This document shows, one piece after another, positions 1 to 7,631 of a DNA stretch of 19,358 bases; the stretch's first letter is position 1; each line of letters begins with the position of its first letter. Origin of the DNA: an uncultured Lachnospiraceae bacterium (lineage in GTDB: Bacteria; Bacillota; Clostridia; Lachnospirales; Lachnospiraceae); contig CAJUQZ010000082.1 in assembly GCA_910588755.1 (NCBI GenBank), positions 1 through 19,358 of the forward strand, given 5' to 3'. The position numbers were made by a program, and so were the translations under genes. Below the pieces are notes generated by a model. The model was not told where the DNA came from, ran no database searches, and saw only the letters and a list, made by a program, of their open reading frames with translations.

Positions 1-18
1 GTCCTGTGTAAACAGTAA

Positions 19-1395
19 CTATTCTTTTACAAACACACGCTCACCAGCCGGTTTCAGCACTTTCCGCGCCACGATTGCAAACGTGATTGCGTGCACGGTC
101 AATGTGATCGTCCAAGTGATCGGATACGAGATGTAGACCGTGGCCAGGCTGTGATACTGCGGAATTTGGAACACCGTCGCAATCCACACAAGCCGCAGGC
201 CACAGGCCCCTACCAGCGAGACGATCATCGGTATGATGGAGTAGCCGACCCCGCGCAGCGCGCCAACCAGCACGTCCATGACACCGCACAGCGCATACAG
301 CGTGCATATAAACCTTAACCGCACCATGCCCGCCGCGATGACCTCCGCACTCGGCGAATAGATTCCAAGCAGCGCTTCCCCAAAAAGGACTGCCAGATTG
401 CCAAGCACCACCCCGGTTATGACCACGCACAGCTCTCCTGCAAACAAAATCTTATAAATACGCTTGTACTCATGCGCGCCATAGTTCTGGCTCGTGAAGG
501 ATATCGTCGCCTGATGGAACGCGTTCATCGCCATGTAGACAAAGCCCTCGATGTTTGCCGCCGCGGAATTTCCCGCGACCGCGATATTTCCAAACGAGTT
601 CACGGCGGACTGGATTACGACATTGGACAGGGAAAACACCGTCCCCTGAAAACCCGCCGGAAGACCGATCTGCATGATCTTTGCCAGCTTTTCCTTCGAG
701 ATGGCAAGCTCCTTTAATTCCAGATGAATGCCGCCACGCTCCCTTGTCAGGCAGCGGACGACCAGAAACGCCGAGAGCGTCTGTGAGATCGCAGTCGCCG
801 CGGCAACTCCCGCCACGCCCATATGGCAGACAATAACAAAAAACAGGTTTAGCACCACATTCACGATACCCGCGCCCATCAAATAATACAGCGGCCGCTT
901 CGTGTCCCCGACAGCACGCAGAATCGCGCTGCCAAAGTTGTACACCATCGTGGAGGTCATTCCGAGGAAATAGATTCTCAGATATAAAACAGCCAGGTCC
1001 AGCACCTCCGGCGGCGCCTGCATCAGTTCCAGAATCCGCGGCGCCCCGACAAGGCCGACCACCGTGAGCAGCACGCCGCTGTAGAGGCTAAGCAGCATCG
1101 AAGTATGCACGGTCTCTCTCAGATCGCTTTCTTTCTTCGCACCGTAATACTGTGCTGTCAGCACATTGCTCCCAACGGACAGCCCCACGAAAAGATTGGT
1201 CAATAGGTTGATCAGCGCGGTGTTTGAACCTACCGCCGCCAGCGCGTTGTCCCCTGCAAACCGTCCCACCACCACGATATCCGCAGCGTTAAACAACAGC
1301 TGCAGGATACTCGAGCACATCAGCGGCAGCGCAAAGAGGAGCATTTTGCCCAACACGGAACCGCTGCACATGTCAATTTCGTATTTTTTATTCAT
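19..1395 (-). CDS. MATE family efflux transporter (first of a tandem pair, downstream copy)
   Basis: A 458-residue integral membrane protein of the multidrug and toxic compound extrusion family, which exports cationic drugs or metabolites in exchange for Na+ or H+. Length and pattern (about 12 hydrophobic segments in two homologous halves) fit the family. Typical features are the N-terminal PLMCSSILQLLFNAADIVVVGRF segment in the first membrane helix region, with FAGDNALAAVGS following it, and the matching second half around residues 240-300 (GLPAGFQGTVFSLSNVVIQS, then SFGNIAVAGNSAAANIEGF). The ATG at 1395 is preceded by an AGGAGAGG ribosome binding site. It lies 94 bp downstream of a second MATE gene on the same strand and is probably cotranscribed with it. 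The two proteins are clearly diverged, so this is an old pair rather than a recent duplication. The substrate cannot be told from sequence. Confidence 0.93.
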   Translation of the reverse strand: MNKKYEIDMCSGSVLGKMLLFALPLMCSSILQLLFNAADIVVVGRFAGDNALAAVGSNTALINLLTNLFVGLSVGSNVLTAQYYGAKKESDLRETVHTSMLLSLYSGVLLTVVGLVGAPRILELMQAPPEVLDLAVLYLRIYFLGMTSTMVYNFGSAILRAVGDTKRPLYYLMGAGIVNVVLNLFFVIVCHMGVAGVAAATAISQTLSAFLVVRCLTRERGGIHLELKELAISKEKLAKIMQIGLPAGFQGTVFSLSNVVIQSAVNSFGNIAVAGNSAAANIEGFVYMAMNAFHQATISFTSQNYGAHEYKRIYKILFAGELCVVITGVVLGNLAVLFGEALLGIYSPSAEVIAAGMVRLRFICTLYALCGVMDVLVGALRGVGYSIIPMIVSLVGACGLRLVWIATVFQIPQYHSLATVYISYPITWTITLTVHAITFAIVARKVLKPAGERVFVKE

Positions 1396-1431
1396 TTCAG
1401 TCCCTCTCCTTTACATTTTATGAAATACAAA

Positions 1432-1456
1432 ACAGCCGGATTTCCTATGTGGCTGT
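1432..1456 (-). terminator. Possible weak hairpin terminator between the two MATE genes
   Basis: ACAGCC at 1432-1437 pairs with GGCTGT at 1451-1456. Read on the minus strand, the stem is followed by TTTTG. The stem is only 6 bp with a 13-nt loop, so it could give partial termination after the upstream MATE gene or be chance. No convincing separate promoter for the downstream MATE gene was found. Confidence 0.25.
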
Positions 1457-1489
1457 GCATTGACACCGCAACCAGCAAAAAAGCTTTGA

Positions 1490-2836
1490 CTAACCGCGAT
1501 TTTTAATAACCGGATTTCTGAGCGTCATGACGGCAAGCGGTATCACCATCAGAAACCAGATCACCGGCTCTGTCCATATGATTCCCCAGTACCCAAACCA
1601 TCTCACGAACACAAATGTAAACACCAGTTTCCCGACAAGCTCTATAAAACTGGACAAAATGGGTGTCCTGTGATCCCCGAAGCCCTGCATGCAGTTTCGG
1701 AGAATCACAATAAACAGACACACGAGCAGAAAGGACATATCCACCCTGAGATACATCGTTCCCCAATAAATGATCTCTTCATTGTCCGAACTGGTAATAA
1801 AACGAATCAGATACGGCGAGACTGTATGCGCAAGCACAAAAACAATCCCGTCCCACACAGCGCCGATGCACAGCACGCTCTTCATTCCCTGCCGAATCCT
1901 GTCGTACCGGCCGGCGCCGTAATTCTGCCCGCAGTACGTTGCCATCGAGGAGCCGAGCACGCTCACGGGCAGTCCCCAGATCTCAAAAATCTTGCGCGCG
2001 GCGGTGTGCGCCACGATCATGTTTGTGCCCAGCTGGTTGATGCCGCTTTGCAGCACGAGCGAGCCAAAGTTCACAAGGCTCGACATCAGCCCCATAGACA
2101 GGCCGCTCTGATACAGCAAAACCACCCTGTCCTTTGAGAGCACAAAATGCTCCCGCGCAATATGCAGGACCTGAAACCCCTGCCGAATCCGGATCAGGCA
2201 GAGCACCACCGACAGCAGCTGCGAGACGAGCGTTGCCACTGCCGCACCGCGCACCCCCATGTCAAAGACAAGAATAAACAGATAGTCCAGCCCGACATTC
2301 GTGAGCGCTGCTATCACCAGAAAGACCAGCGGCGTGAGCGAGTCTCCGATCGCGCGCAGCGTGTTTGCGCACAGATTATACGCCAGCGTCACAAACATTC
2401 CCCACACCAGCAGCGTGATGTAGGACAACGCCATCTCCATCTGCTGGGGCGGCACATTTAGCAGCGACAGGATCGGCCGGATCAAAACAGCGACGGCTGT
2501 GATGATCACGGCGGCCGTCAGAAATCCAAGCGTGACCGCGCCCGCCACATTCTCCTTTAGCTTCCTCTCCTCGCCGCTCCCGTAAAAGCGCGCCGTCAGC
2601 ACGCCAAATCCAAGGCTCAGACCGTTAAAAAATCCCGTCAGCAGCGTATACAAAATGGACACCGAGCCCACCGCCGCCAGCGCCGTCTCCCCCAGAATCC
2701 TTCCCACAATCTTTGTGTCAACCAGACTGTAGCCGATCTGAAACAGATTTCCCAGAAACACCGGAATGGCAAACAGCAGAATTAACTTGACCGGTCTGCC
2801 CTCGGTGAGATTCAGAGCCGTTTTTGCGTTTTTCAT
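1490..2836 (-). CDS. MATE family efflux transporter (upstream copy of the tandem pair)
   Basis: A second multidrug/toxin extrusion family transporter, 448 residues from the chosen start. It shows the same two-half, roughly 12-helix layout: near the N-terminus PVKLILLFAIPVFLGNLFQI followed by GYSLVDTKIVGRILGETALAAVGS, and in the second half GLSMGLMSSLVNFGSLVLQS followed by AAR and GLPVSVLGSSMATYCGQNYGAG. I chose the ATG at 2836 because GGAAGG lies about 10 nt upstream; the frame can extend to a TTG at 2854, but that codon overlaps the Shine-Dalgarno sequence. It sits 78 bp after the rRNA methyltransferase gene with no visible terminator between, so it may be the third gene of the argC transcript. 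The substrate is unknown. Confidence 0.92.
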   Translation of the reverse strand: MKNAKTALNLTEGRPVKLILLFAIPVFLGNLFQIGYSLVDTKIVGRILGETALAAVGSVSILYTLLTGFFNGLSLGFGVLTARFYGSGEERKLKENVAGAVTLGFLTAAVIITAVAVLIRPILSLLNVPPQQMEMALSYITLLVWGMFVTLAYNLCANTLRAIGDSLTPLVFLVIAALTNVGLDYLFILVFDMGVRGAAVATLVSQLLSVVLCLIRIRQGFQVLHIAREHFVLSKDRVVLLYQSGLSMGLMSSLVNFGSLVLQSGINQLGTNMIVAHTAARKIFEIWGLPVSVLGSSMATYCGQNYGAGRYDRIRQGMKSVLCIGAVWDGIVFVLAHTVSPYLIRFITSSDNEEIIYWGTMYLRVDMSFLLVCLFIVILRNCMQGFGDHRTPILSSFIELVGKLVFTFVFVRWFGYWGIIWTEPVIWFLMVIPLAVMTLRNPVIKNRG

Positions 2837-2883
2837 TTCATTCACACCTTCCAATCAATCCGCGAAGGCTGCCGCTTTAGAGT

Positions 2884-2911
2884 TTCTTCGTCAGTACTTC
2901 TTCGTCAGTAC
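2884..2911. repeat. Perfect 14-bp tandem duplication in the rRNA methyltransferase/MATE gap
   Basis: TTCTTCGTCAGTAC occurs at 2884-2897 and again, with no mismatch and no gap, at 2898-2911. It lies just beyond the stop codon of the methyltransferase gene (stop at 2915-2917 on the minus strand). It looks like a recent slippage duplication and has no evident function. Confidence 0.85.
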
Positions 2912-2914
2912 TTT

Positions 2915-4495
2915 TTAATTTTTCCGCAGCCCCTTGGGATAGTGGTTCTTCATGATCTGTCCCGTGAGTTTCCCCCAGCCGATACTGTAGCCCTCATAGG
3001 TCATCAGATACCACCCTTTTTCCCCGTCGTGGTTCAAGGTCATTCCGCCCAGATACGCGCTCGCGTTCTCCTCACTTCCAAGCTCCATCGCCCGCTTTGC
3101 ATCCTCTTTTCTGAGCGCCAGCGCCAGCGCATGGGAAGGCTCAAAGCGGTTTTTCTTAATCGTGCCCAGATGCAGTCCCGCCCGCAGCACTTTGAGTCCC
3201 TTAATTGACGGCATACCCTCTGGCATCAAATAAAGCTGCTCGCCAAATTTCAGCAGCCGATCCTCCGCGCCTGCCGTCAAATCAACACGCAGTGTCTCCT
3301 GCTGAAACTGCAAAAACTCCTTTGCCTCTTTTGTGCAGAGCCCTTTCTGCAGTCCGTTTGCCGGAAAAGCCCGGTAGCCGTCCGGCACTGCTCCACCCTT
3401 TTGCAGTACGGCAACATAATGCCCTTCCCCATGAGCCAGGTGCGGAAACAACCGAATCGTATGCCTTAATGCACTCACGCCATCACCCGCACACCTGTCT
3501 TTCATATTTGTCCTGTTGCCGCTTTGCGGAGTTTCGCATACAGGTACTGTACTATCACTGCATCTGTCATTGTCGGATCGGATCATACGAGCAGCCGACA
3601 CCGCGCTGTCCTCCGGCATGTCCTTTCCTTCCTGACGATTTTCACCATAATACGCCCACATTGGAACGCCGTCCGACATGCCCTCATATTTCTGTGCGAC
3701 TACAATCTGATACTCTGAATGCCGCTGCAGAAACCGCGCGATGCTGCCCTCATTCTCCGCCGGGGCAAACGTACACGTCGAGTACACCAGACGCCCGCCA
3801 GGACGCAGCATTTCATCCGCACAGTCTAAAATCATATCCTGCCTGTCCGCACAGAGTTGTACATTTTCCAGGCTCCACTCGCCGCAGGCCTCCTCATTCT
3901 TGCGGAACATGCCCTCCCCGGAACAGGGCGCGTCCACCATAACCCTGTCAAAATATCCGCCAAACACCTCAGACAGGCGCTGCGGCGTCTCGTTGGTGAC
4001 AAGGGCATTGCGTATCCCCATGCGCTCCACATTTTCAGAGAGCACCTTCGCCCGCGCCGCGTGGATCTCATTGCATACGAGCAGCCCCTCATTCTGCATA
4101 TATGCCGCAATCTGTGTCGTCTTTCCCCCTGGCGCAGCGCACAGATCAAGCACGCGCTCCCCCGGCTTTGCGCCCAGATAAACCGCAGGCGCCATCGCGC
4201 TTGGCTCCTGTATGTAATAGACCCCCGCCTCGTGAAGCGGATTCTTTCCAGGCGTCTGCGCAGCTGCTAGTTTCCTTACGTGCCCGTGTGCATAATAAAA
4301 TCCGTTTTTCTCCCAGGAAACGGGTGTCAACTCTGCAAACGGCGCCTTTTCCAGAAATTCCTCTTTCGTTCCCTTTAACGCGTTCACCCGCAGCGCCTGA
4401 TATTTTTCCGCTTCGTAACTACGCAGGAAAGCAGGATACGCCTCCCCGAGCATATCCTGCATCCGAATCATAAAATCCTGTGGTAACTGAATCAT
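2915..4495 (-). CDS. RsmF/RsmB-type 16S rRNA m5C methyltransferase (NOL1/NOP2/Sun family)
   Basis: Predicted SAM-dependent RNA cytosine-5 methyltransferase of 526 residues, acting on rRNA. The SAM-binding motif DLCAAPGGKT is at residues 117-126. The two cysteines of the family are present: PCSGEG with Cys191, and the catalytic TC motif YSTCTFAP with Cys241. Residues about 345-365 (RLFPHLAHGEGHYVAVL) close the catalytic domain. The C-terminal part (about 400-525, with RAGLHLGTIKKNRFEPSHALALAL) matches the PUA-like RsmF C-terminal region. Between residues about 275 and 342 there is a hydrophilic, cysteine-containing insert that I do not recognise as part of the family fold. The start codon overlaps the argC stop in an ATGA arrangement, implying translational coupling. 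The exact rRNA position modified cannot be told, so I give no gene symbol. Confidence 0.9.
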   Translation of the reverse strand: MIQLPQDFMIRMQDMLGEAYPAFLRSYEAEKYQALRVNALKGTKEEFLEKAPFAELTPVSWEKNGFYYAHGHVRKLAAAQTPGKNPLHEAGVYYIQEPSAMAPAVYLGAKPGERVLDLCAAPGGKTTQIAAYMQNEGLLVCNEIHAARAKVLSENVERMGIRNALVTNETPQRLSEVFGGYFDRVMVDAPCSGEGMFRKNEEACGEWSLENVQLCADRQDMILDCADEMLRPGGRLVYSTCTFAPAENEGSIARFLQRHSEYQIVVAQKYEGMSDGVPMWAYYGENRQEGKDMPEDSAVSAARMIRSDNDRCSDSTVPVCETPQSGNRTNMKDRCAGDGVSALRHTIRLFPHLAHGEGHYVAVLQKGGAVPDGYRAFPANGLQKGLCTKEAKEFLQFQQETLRVDLTAGAEDRLLKFGEQLYLMPEGMPSIKGLKVLRAGLHLGTIKKNRFEPSHALALALRKEDAKRAMELGSEENASAYLGGMTLNHDGEKGWYLMTYEGYSIGWGKLTGQIMKNHYPKGLRKN

Positions 4496-5436
4496 AACAC
4501 TAACCCCTTACTCTCCTCGCACCCAAGAATGATATTGAGGCACTGCACCGCCGCGCCGGACGCGCCTTTCCCGAGATTGTCAAAGCGCGTGCTGACAAGC
4601 AGCCTGTCCTCATTTCCTGTCACATAGACCTCAATGCCATCCCAACCAGAACATGCGTTTCCAGCCAAAAATCCCTGATAGTCCGCTTCCTTCCCAAAGG
4701 GCATCACCCTGACAAACGGCTCGCCGTCAAAATATTTTGCAAACATCGCGTGCACCTGTTCCGGTGCCGGCTTGCCATTCAGCAGATCGGTATAAAACTG
4801 CAGCGTCACCACCATGCCGCTGTAATAGTCGCAGATTAACGGCGAGAACAGCGGCGTCTTTTCCAGCCCTGTAATCTGCTGCATTTCCTTCAAATGCTTA
4901 TGGTTCTGGTTCAGCGCATACTCTCTCGGCGCGTCGAGCTCAGGATCGCGCCCGTCCGCCTCGTACACCGCGATTGTCTTCTTGCCCGCCCCGCTGTAGC
5001 CCGACATCGCAAACGCCGCCACCGGATAGTCTCTCGGAAGGATTCCCTCCGCGACCATCGGATAAGCGATCGTGATAAAACCTGTCGCATAACAGCCGGG
5101 CACTGCGATGCGCTTTCCGGTTCTGACTGCCTCGCGGTGCGCACGGGAAAGCTCCGGGTATCCGTACGCCCAGCCCAGTTCCGTGCGGTGTGCAGTCGAG
5201 GTGTCGATGATGATGGTATTGTCGTTTTCAACCATCGCCACCGCCTCCCTCGCCGCCGCGTCCGGCAGACACAAAAACGTGATGTCCGACGCGTTGATAT
5301 ATTTTCTGATCTCCGCCGTATCCTTCCTCAATTCAGACGGAATCTTTAAGATCTCAATGTCGTCCCTTCCCTCAAAGCGCTCAAAAATGCGCAGGCCCGT
5401 AGTTCCTTCGCTTCCATCGATAAAAACTTTTTTCAT
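4492..5436 (-). CDS. argC: N-acetyl-gamma-glutamyl-phosphate reductase, type 2 (arginine biosynthesis)
   Basis: NADPH-dependent enzyme that reduces N-acetylglutamyl phosphate to N-acetylglutamate semialdehyde, the third step of arginine/ornithine biosynthesis in the cytoplasm. At 314 residues it matches the shorter type 2 ArgC. The N-terminal nucleotide-binding loop is FIDGSEGTTGLRI (5-17). The catalytic cysteine is Cys115 in AVPGCYATGF, preceded by IIIDTSTAHR (75-84). The C-terminal NLGKGASGAAVQCLNIILG is characteristic of the family. The ATG at 5436 follows GAGGAGAAT. A near-consensus sigma-A promoter lies just upstream. No other arg gene is in the window, so it is an orphan arg gene here, coupled instead to an rRNA methyltransferase gene. 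I saw no clear ArgR operator. Confidence 0.94.
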   Translation of the reverse strand: MKKVFIDGSEGTTGLRIFERFEGRDDIEILKIPSELRKDTAEIRKYINASDITFLCLPDAAAREAVAMVENDNTIIIDTSTAHRTELGWAYGYPELSRAHREAVRTGKRIAVPGCYATGFITIAYPMVAEGILPRDYPVAAFAMSGYSGAGKKTIAVYEADGRDPELDAPREYALNQNHKHLKEMQQITGLEKTPLFSPLICDYYSGMVVTLQFYTDLLNGKPAPEQVHAMFAKYFDGEPFVRVMPFGKEADYQGFLAGNACSGWDGIEVYVTGNEDRLLVSTRFDNLGKGASGAAVQCLNIILGCEESKGLVL

Positions 5437-5472
5437 TTGGATTCTCCTCTGTCCTTATATTCATTATAACCT

Positions 5473-5501
5473 ATCATAAGACGGCGGGGACGAAAAGTCA
5501 A
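5473..5501 (-). promoter_or_regulatory. sigma-A promoter for argC
   Basis: On the minus strand, TTGACT (5496-5501) and TATGAT (5473-5478) are separated by exactly 17 bp. The predicted transcription start is about 30 nt before the argC ATG. The -35 hexamer contains the TGA stop codon of the upstream PIN toxin gene, so the toxin gene runs right into this promoter. Confidence 0.7.
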
Positions 5502-5929
5502 ATGTGTTCCTCATTTTGTGATACCAAATTAATAAATTCTTCCGGCAATAATACCTTGACTTTGGATTTCTCAAAGTCCTTAATATTCCTTGTTACAATA
5601 TTGTCCATTTGGCTGCGTTTCGCACAGCTGGAAATCACTGCATCTTCATAGTCTTTCATGTCTGACCCCAATGCATCCTGACAGTCTTTTGCAGTAACAT
5701 CTAATATGCCGAACAGTTGATAAAGCTTTGACATCATATTTTTAGACTGCTCTGTATTGTGCAAGTGCTTCCTTACCAGATAATAAATATCTGTAGCCGA
5801 ACTGGCTGTAATATACATATCTGCTATTTGATTTGCAGCCAACAGAAATATCTGTTCTGCTGATTCCCTGAAAGGTTCCCTTCCTGTCAATGCATCAATT
5901 ATTATGTTTGTGTCTACCAGTATTCTCAT
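5498..5929 (-). CDS. PIN-domain ribonuclease toxin (VapC-like) of a type II toxin-antitoxin pair
   Basis: A 143-residue single PIN domain, the usual size for a VapC-like toxin that cleaves RNA using Mg2+ held by acidic residues. Visible motifs are ILVDTNIIIDAL with Asp6 at the N-terminus, SAEQIFLLA around residue 25, DYEDAVISSCAK with Asp93/Glu95/Asp96, and IVTRNIKDF with Asp118. These are the expected four acidic positions of the PIN active site. Its ATG shares one base with the antitoxin stop (TAATG), as is normal for such pairs. The pair is visibly more AT-rich than argC and the MFS gene on either side, suggesting acquisition by transfer. The RNA target cannot be predicted. Confidence 0.88.
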   Translation of the reverse strand: MRILVDTNIIIDALTGREPFRESAEQIFLLAANQIADMYITASSATDIYYLVRKHLHNTEQSKNMMSKLYQLFGILDVTAKDCQDALGSDMKDYEDAVISSCAKRSQMDNIVTRNIKDFEKSKVKVLLPEEFINLVSQNEEHI

Positions 5930-6144
5930 TACTTAGTATTCAACCTTTCTGCTTTCGCATCTTCCAGACTTGCATCTTCAGGTAACACCCCAAATAAAGA
6001 TTTCGCCATATTCACTCTGCTTTGGTACGGATTCGTCAGTTTGGCAATGATTCTACCATTTTTTGTTATCAAAATATCCTCTTTAGCTGAAAGAAGTAAA
6101 TATTTTCCCAAATTCTGCTTTAATTCTGTTGCTGTTATAGACAT
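5929..6144 (-). CDS. Phd/YefM-type antitoxin
   Basis: A 71-residue protein with the Phd/YefM N-terminal fold: ITATELKQNLGKYLLLSAKE, then DILITKNGRIIAKLTNP, that is a short DNA-binding domain with the conserved I-T-K-N-G-R strand. The C-terminal acidic tail (GVLPEDASLEDAKAERL) is the expected toxin-wrapping segment. In this family the antitoxin neutralises the toxin and represses its own promoter, with the toxin as co-repressor. The start is supported by AAGGAGATG eight or so bases upstream. It is first in the transcript and overlaps the PIN toxin start by one base. Confidence 0.88.
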   Translation of the reverse strand: MSITATELKQNLGKYLLLSAKEDILITKNGRIIAKLTNPYQSRVNMAKSLFGVLPEDASLEDAKAERLNTK

Positions 6145-6167
6145 CTGATCATCTCCTTCGCACTATT

Positions 6168-6210
6168 ATAATATATTATTCGTACGATCATGTAAAGTTA
6201 TTTGTATGAT
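6168..6210 (-). promoter_or_regulatory. Promoter and operator-like repeats of the toxin-antitoxin pair
   Basis: On the minus strand, TTTACA (6191-6196) and TATTAT (6168-6173) are spaced 17 bp apart, a good sigma-A promoter. The perfect palindrome TCGTACGA (6180-6187) lies in the spacer. The ten-base motif TTCGTACGAT (6179-6188) recurs with two changes as TTTGTATGAT (6201-6210), 22 bp or about two helical turns away. Placement across the promoter fits autoregulation by the Phd/YefM antitoxin. The binding itself is inferred. Confidence 0.55.
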
Positions 6211-6323
6211 TTCAGTCAACTACATTTTCCAGGTATAGCTGATGTTTCTTCCCTTCATTCATTGTATTCTCACCTTTTTTTCAGCAAGTATGCGTTTGAT
6301 AATCCCTCTGACTCCAAACACTG

Positions 6324-7631
6324 TCAATGCGCCTGCTTTCTACTTCCGACACGCAGATTCCAGCAGGCCGTAAACACCAGAAGCGAGAGCCCGATTCCCA
6401 CAAAGACTGCGGTAAGCCCGCACCAGTCCGCCAGCGCGCCGGCAAGCGGAAACACCAGAAGCATTGCGATGGAAAAAAACATGCTGTTCACAGAGATGAG
6501 CGTCGCGCGCTGCCCTGATGGAATCAGGCTGTTGAGTTGCTCTGACTGTACCGGATAGAGCGCAGAGTTAAAAAAACCTGCTGCAGCCAGTGCCACGACC
6601 GACACGAAAAAACGATGAAAACCATATGCAGCAAATGCCGCGGCGATCACAAGCCCGCCAGCCGTCCCGATCGTTTTTCCAAACCGCGCAAAAAGCTGCC
6701 CGCTCATGACAGCCCCGGCACACGAGACGACTCCCACCACCAGCATAATGAAACTAATCTGGATTTTATTGTATCCCATATCATAATAGTACTGCTGGCT
6801 GTAGAAAAACAGCAGTGTGTTTGCCGCAAACACAACGGAATAATAGACGATGATATTCAGAATGCGGCGGTCTGCGCGAAGAATGGCAAAACATGTCCGA
6901 AAATGCCCCGCCACCACCTCATGCACAGACCTTTGGAAGCCCTCCGCAACCGCATAAGATGCCTCTGGCATCTGTTGCCCGCTCTGTAGGGCTTCTTGTT
7001 CCATCATGCCCTCCGCAGAAACATAGGGCGCCTCTGTCATCAGCGCAACCGGGACCAGCGCAAGCACCGCAATCACCGCGCATGCACCATAACACCAGAC
7101 GTAGGAATACTCGGCCAGAATACCGCCCACGACCGTCGCGATCCCCTGCGACACTTCGATAATCATGTTGAGGCGGCCGCTCACACGCACATACTGTTCC
7201 TCCTGCCCGGTACACTTCATGCTGTCGTACACAAGCGCCTCCTCCGAGCCGGAATTAAGGTTGTTTCCAAGCGCCTGGACCACAAAACCCAGCGCGAAAA
7301 ACCAGAAGCTCCTGGCAAAGAGCATAATGACACAGGACACTGCGATGCATAGCTTGCTCAAAACCATGCTCCGCTTGCGCCCGAGCAGGTCCGCCACCGC
7401 GCCGGACGGAATCTCAAATAGAATGCTCGTCGCGTGGTAGATTCCCTCCACCAAACCGATCTGCGCCAGGTTTAACCCGCAGTATGCCAGATAGAGCACC
7501 CATATGGAGCTCTGCATATTCAGGTTCGTCACAAATGTGCCGATGTAGTCCAGGACAATGTTTCGTTTTAATCTGGCGATCATTTTGTTCTCTATCCAAT
7601 TTTTTTGACTCTTTTCTGATTGAAATACCAT
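6324..7631 (-). CDS. MFS transporter, probable drug or metabolite exporter
   Basis: A 435-residue major facilitator superfamily protein with about 12 hydrophobic segments. The family motif A is visible after the second helix as SGAVADLLGRKR (residues 76-87). Between the two six-helix halves is a hydrophilic cytoplasmic loop (about residues 200-250, SAEGMMEQEALQSGQQMPEA and onwards). The best general match is to small-molecule exporters of the drug:proton antiporter type, but the substrate is not predictable. The ATG at 7631 follows GAAAGGAA at a suitable distance. It is preceded by about 430 bp without a full-size gene, which begins with a strong promoter and looks like a long leader. The toxin-antitoxin pair follows downstream on the same strand after 179 bp. 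Confidence 0.9.
   Translation of the reverse strand: MVFQSEKSQKNWIENKMIARLKRNIVLDYIGTFVTNLNMQSSIWVLYLAYCGLNLAQIGLVEGIYHATSILFEIPSGAVADLLGRKRSMVLSKLCIAVSCVIMLFARSFWFFALGFVVQALGNNLNSGSEEALVYDSMKCTGQEEQYVRVSGRLNMIIEVSQGIATVVGGILAEYSYVWCYGACAVIAVLALVPVALMTEAPYVSAEGMMEQEALQSGQQMPEASYAVAEGFQRSVHEVVAGHFRTCFAILRADRRILNIIVYYSVVFAANTLLFFYSQQYYYDMGYNKIQISFIMLVVGVVSCAGAVMSGQLFARFGKTIGTAGGLVIAAAFAAYGFHRFFVSVVALAAAGFFNSALYPVQSEQLNSLIPSGQRATLISVNSMFFSIAMLLVFPLAGALADWCGLTAVFVGIGLSLLVFTACWNLRVGSRKQAH

Noticed and set aside
2837..2854. Upstream TTG start for the second MATE gene
   Set aside because: The TTG lies on the Shine-Dalgarno sequence that serves the ATG at 2836, so the shorter form is more likely.
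3205..3942. Plus-strand open frame of 245 codons inside the rRNA methyltransferase gene
   Set aside because: Antisense shadow; His/Pro/Ser-rich composition without domain-like patterns, while the minus strand has complete SAM and TC motifs.
5437..5472. Possible ArgR operator in the argC leader
   Set aside because: There are AT-rich bases with partial likeness to an ARG box, but no symmetrical 18-bp match, so I do not report it.
6202..6290. Very short minus-strand ORF (MNEGKKHQLYLENVVD) between the MFS gene and the antitoxin
   Set aside because: Only 16 codons, no good ribosome binding site, and it overlaps the operator-like repeat; most likely chance.
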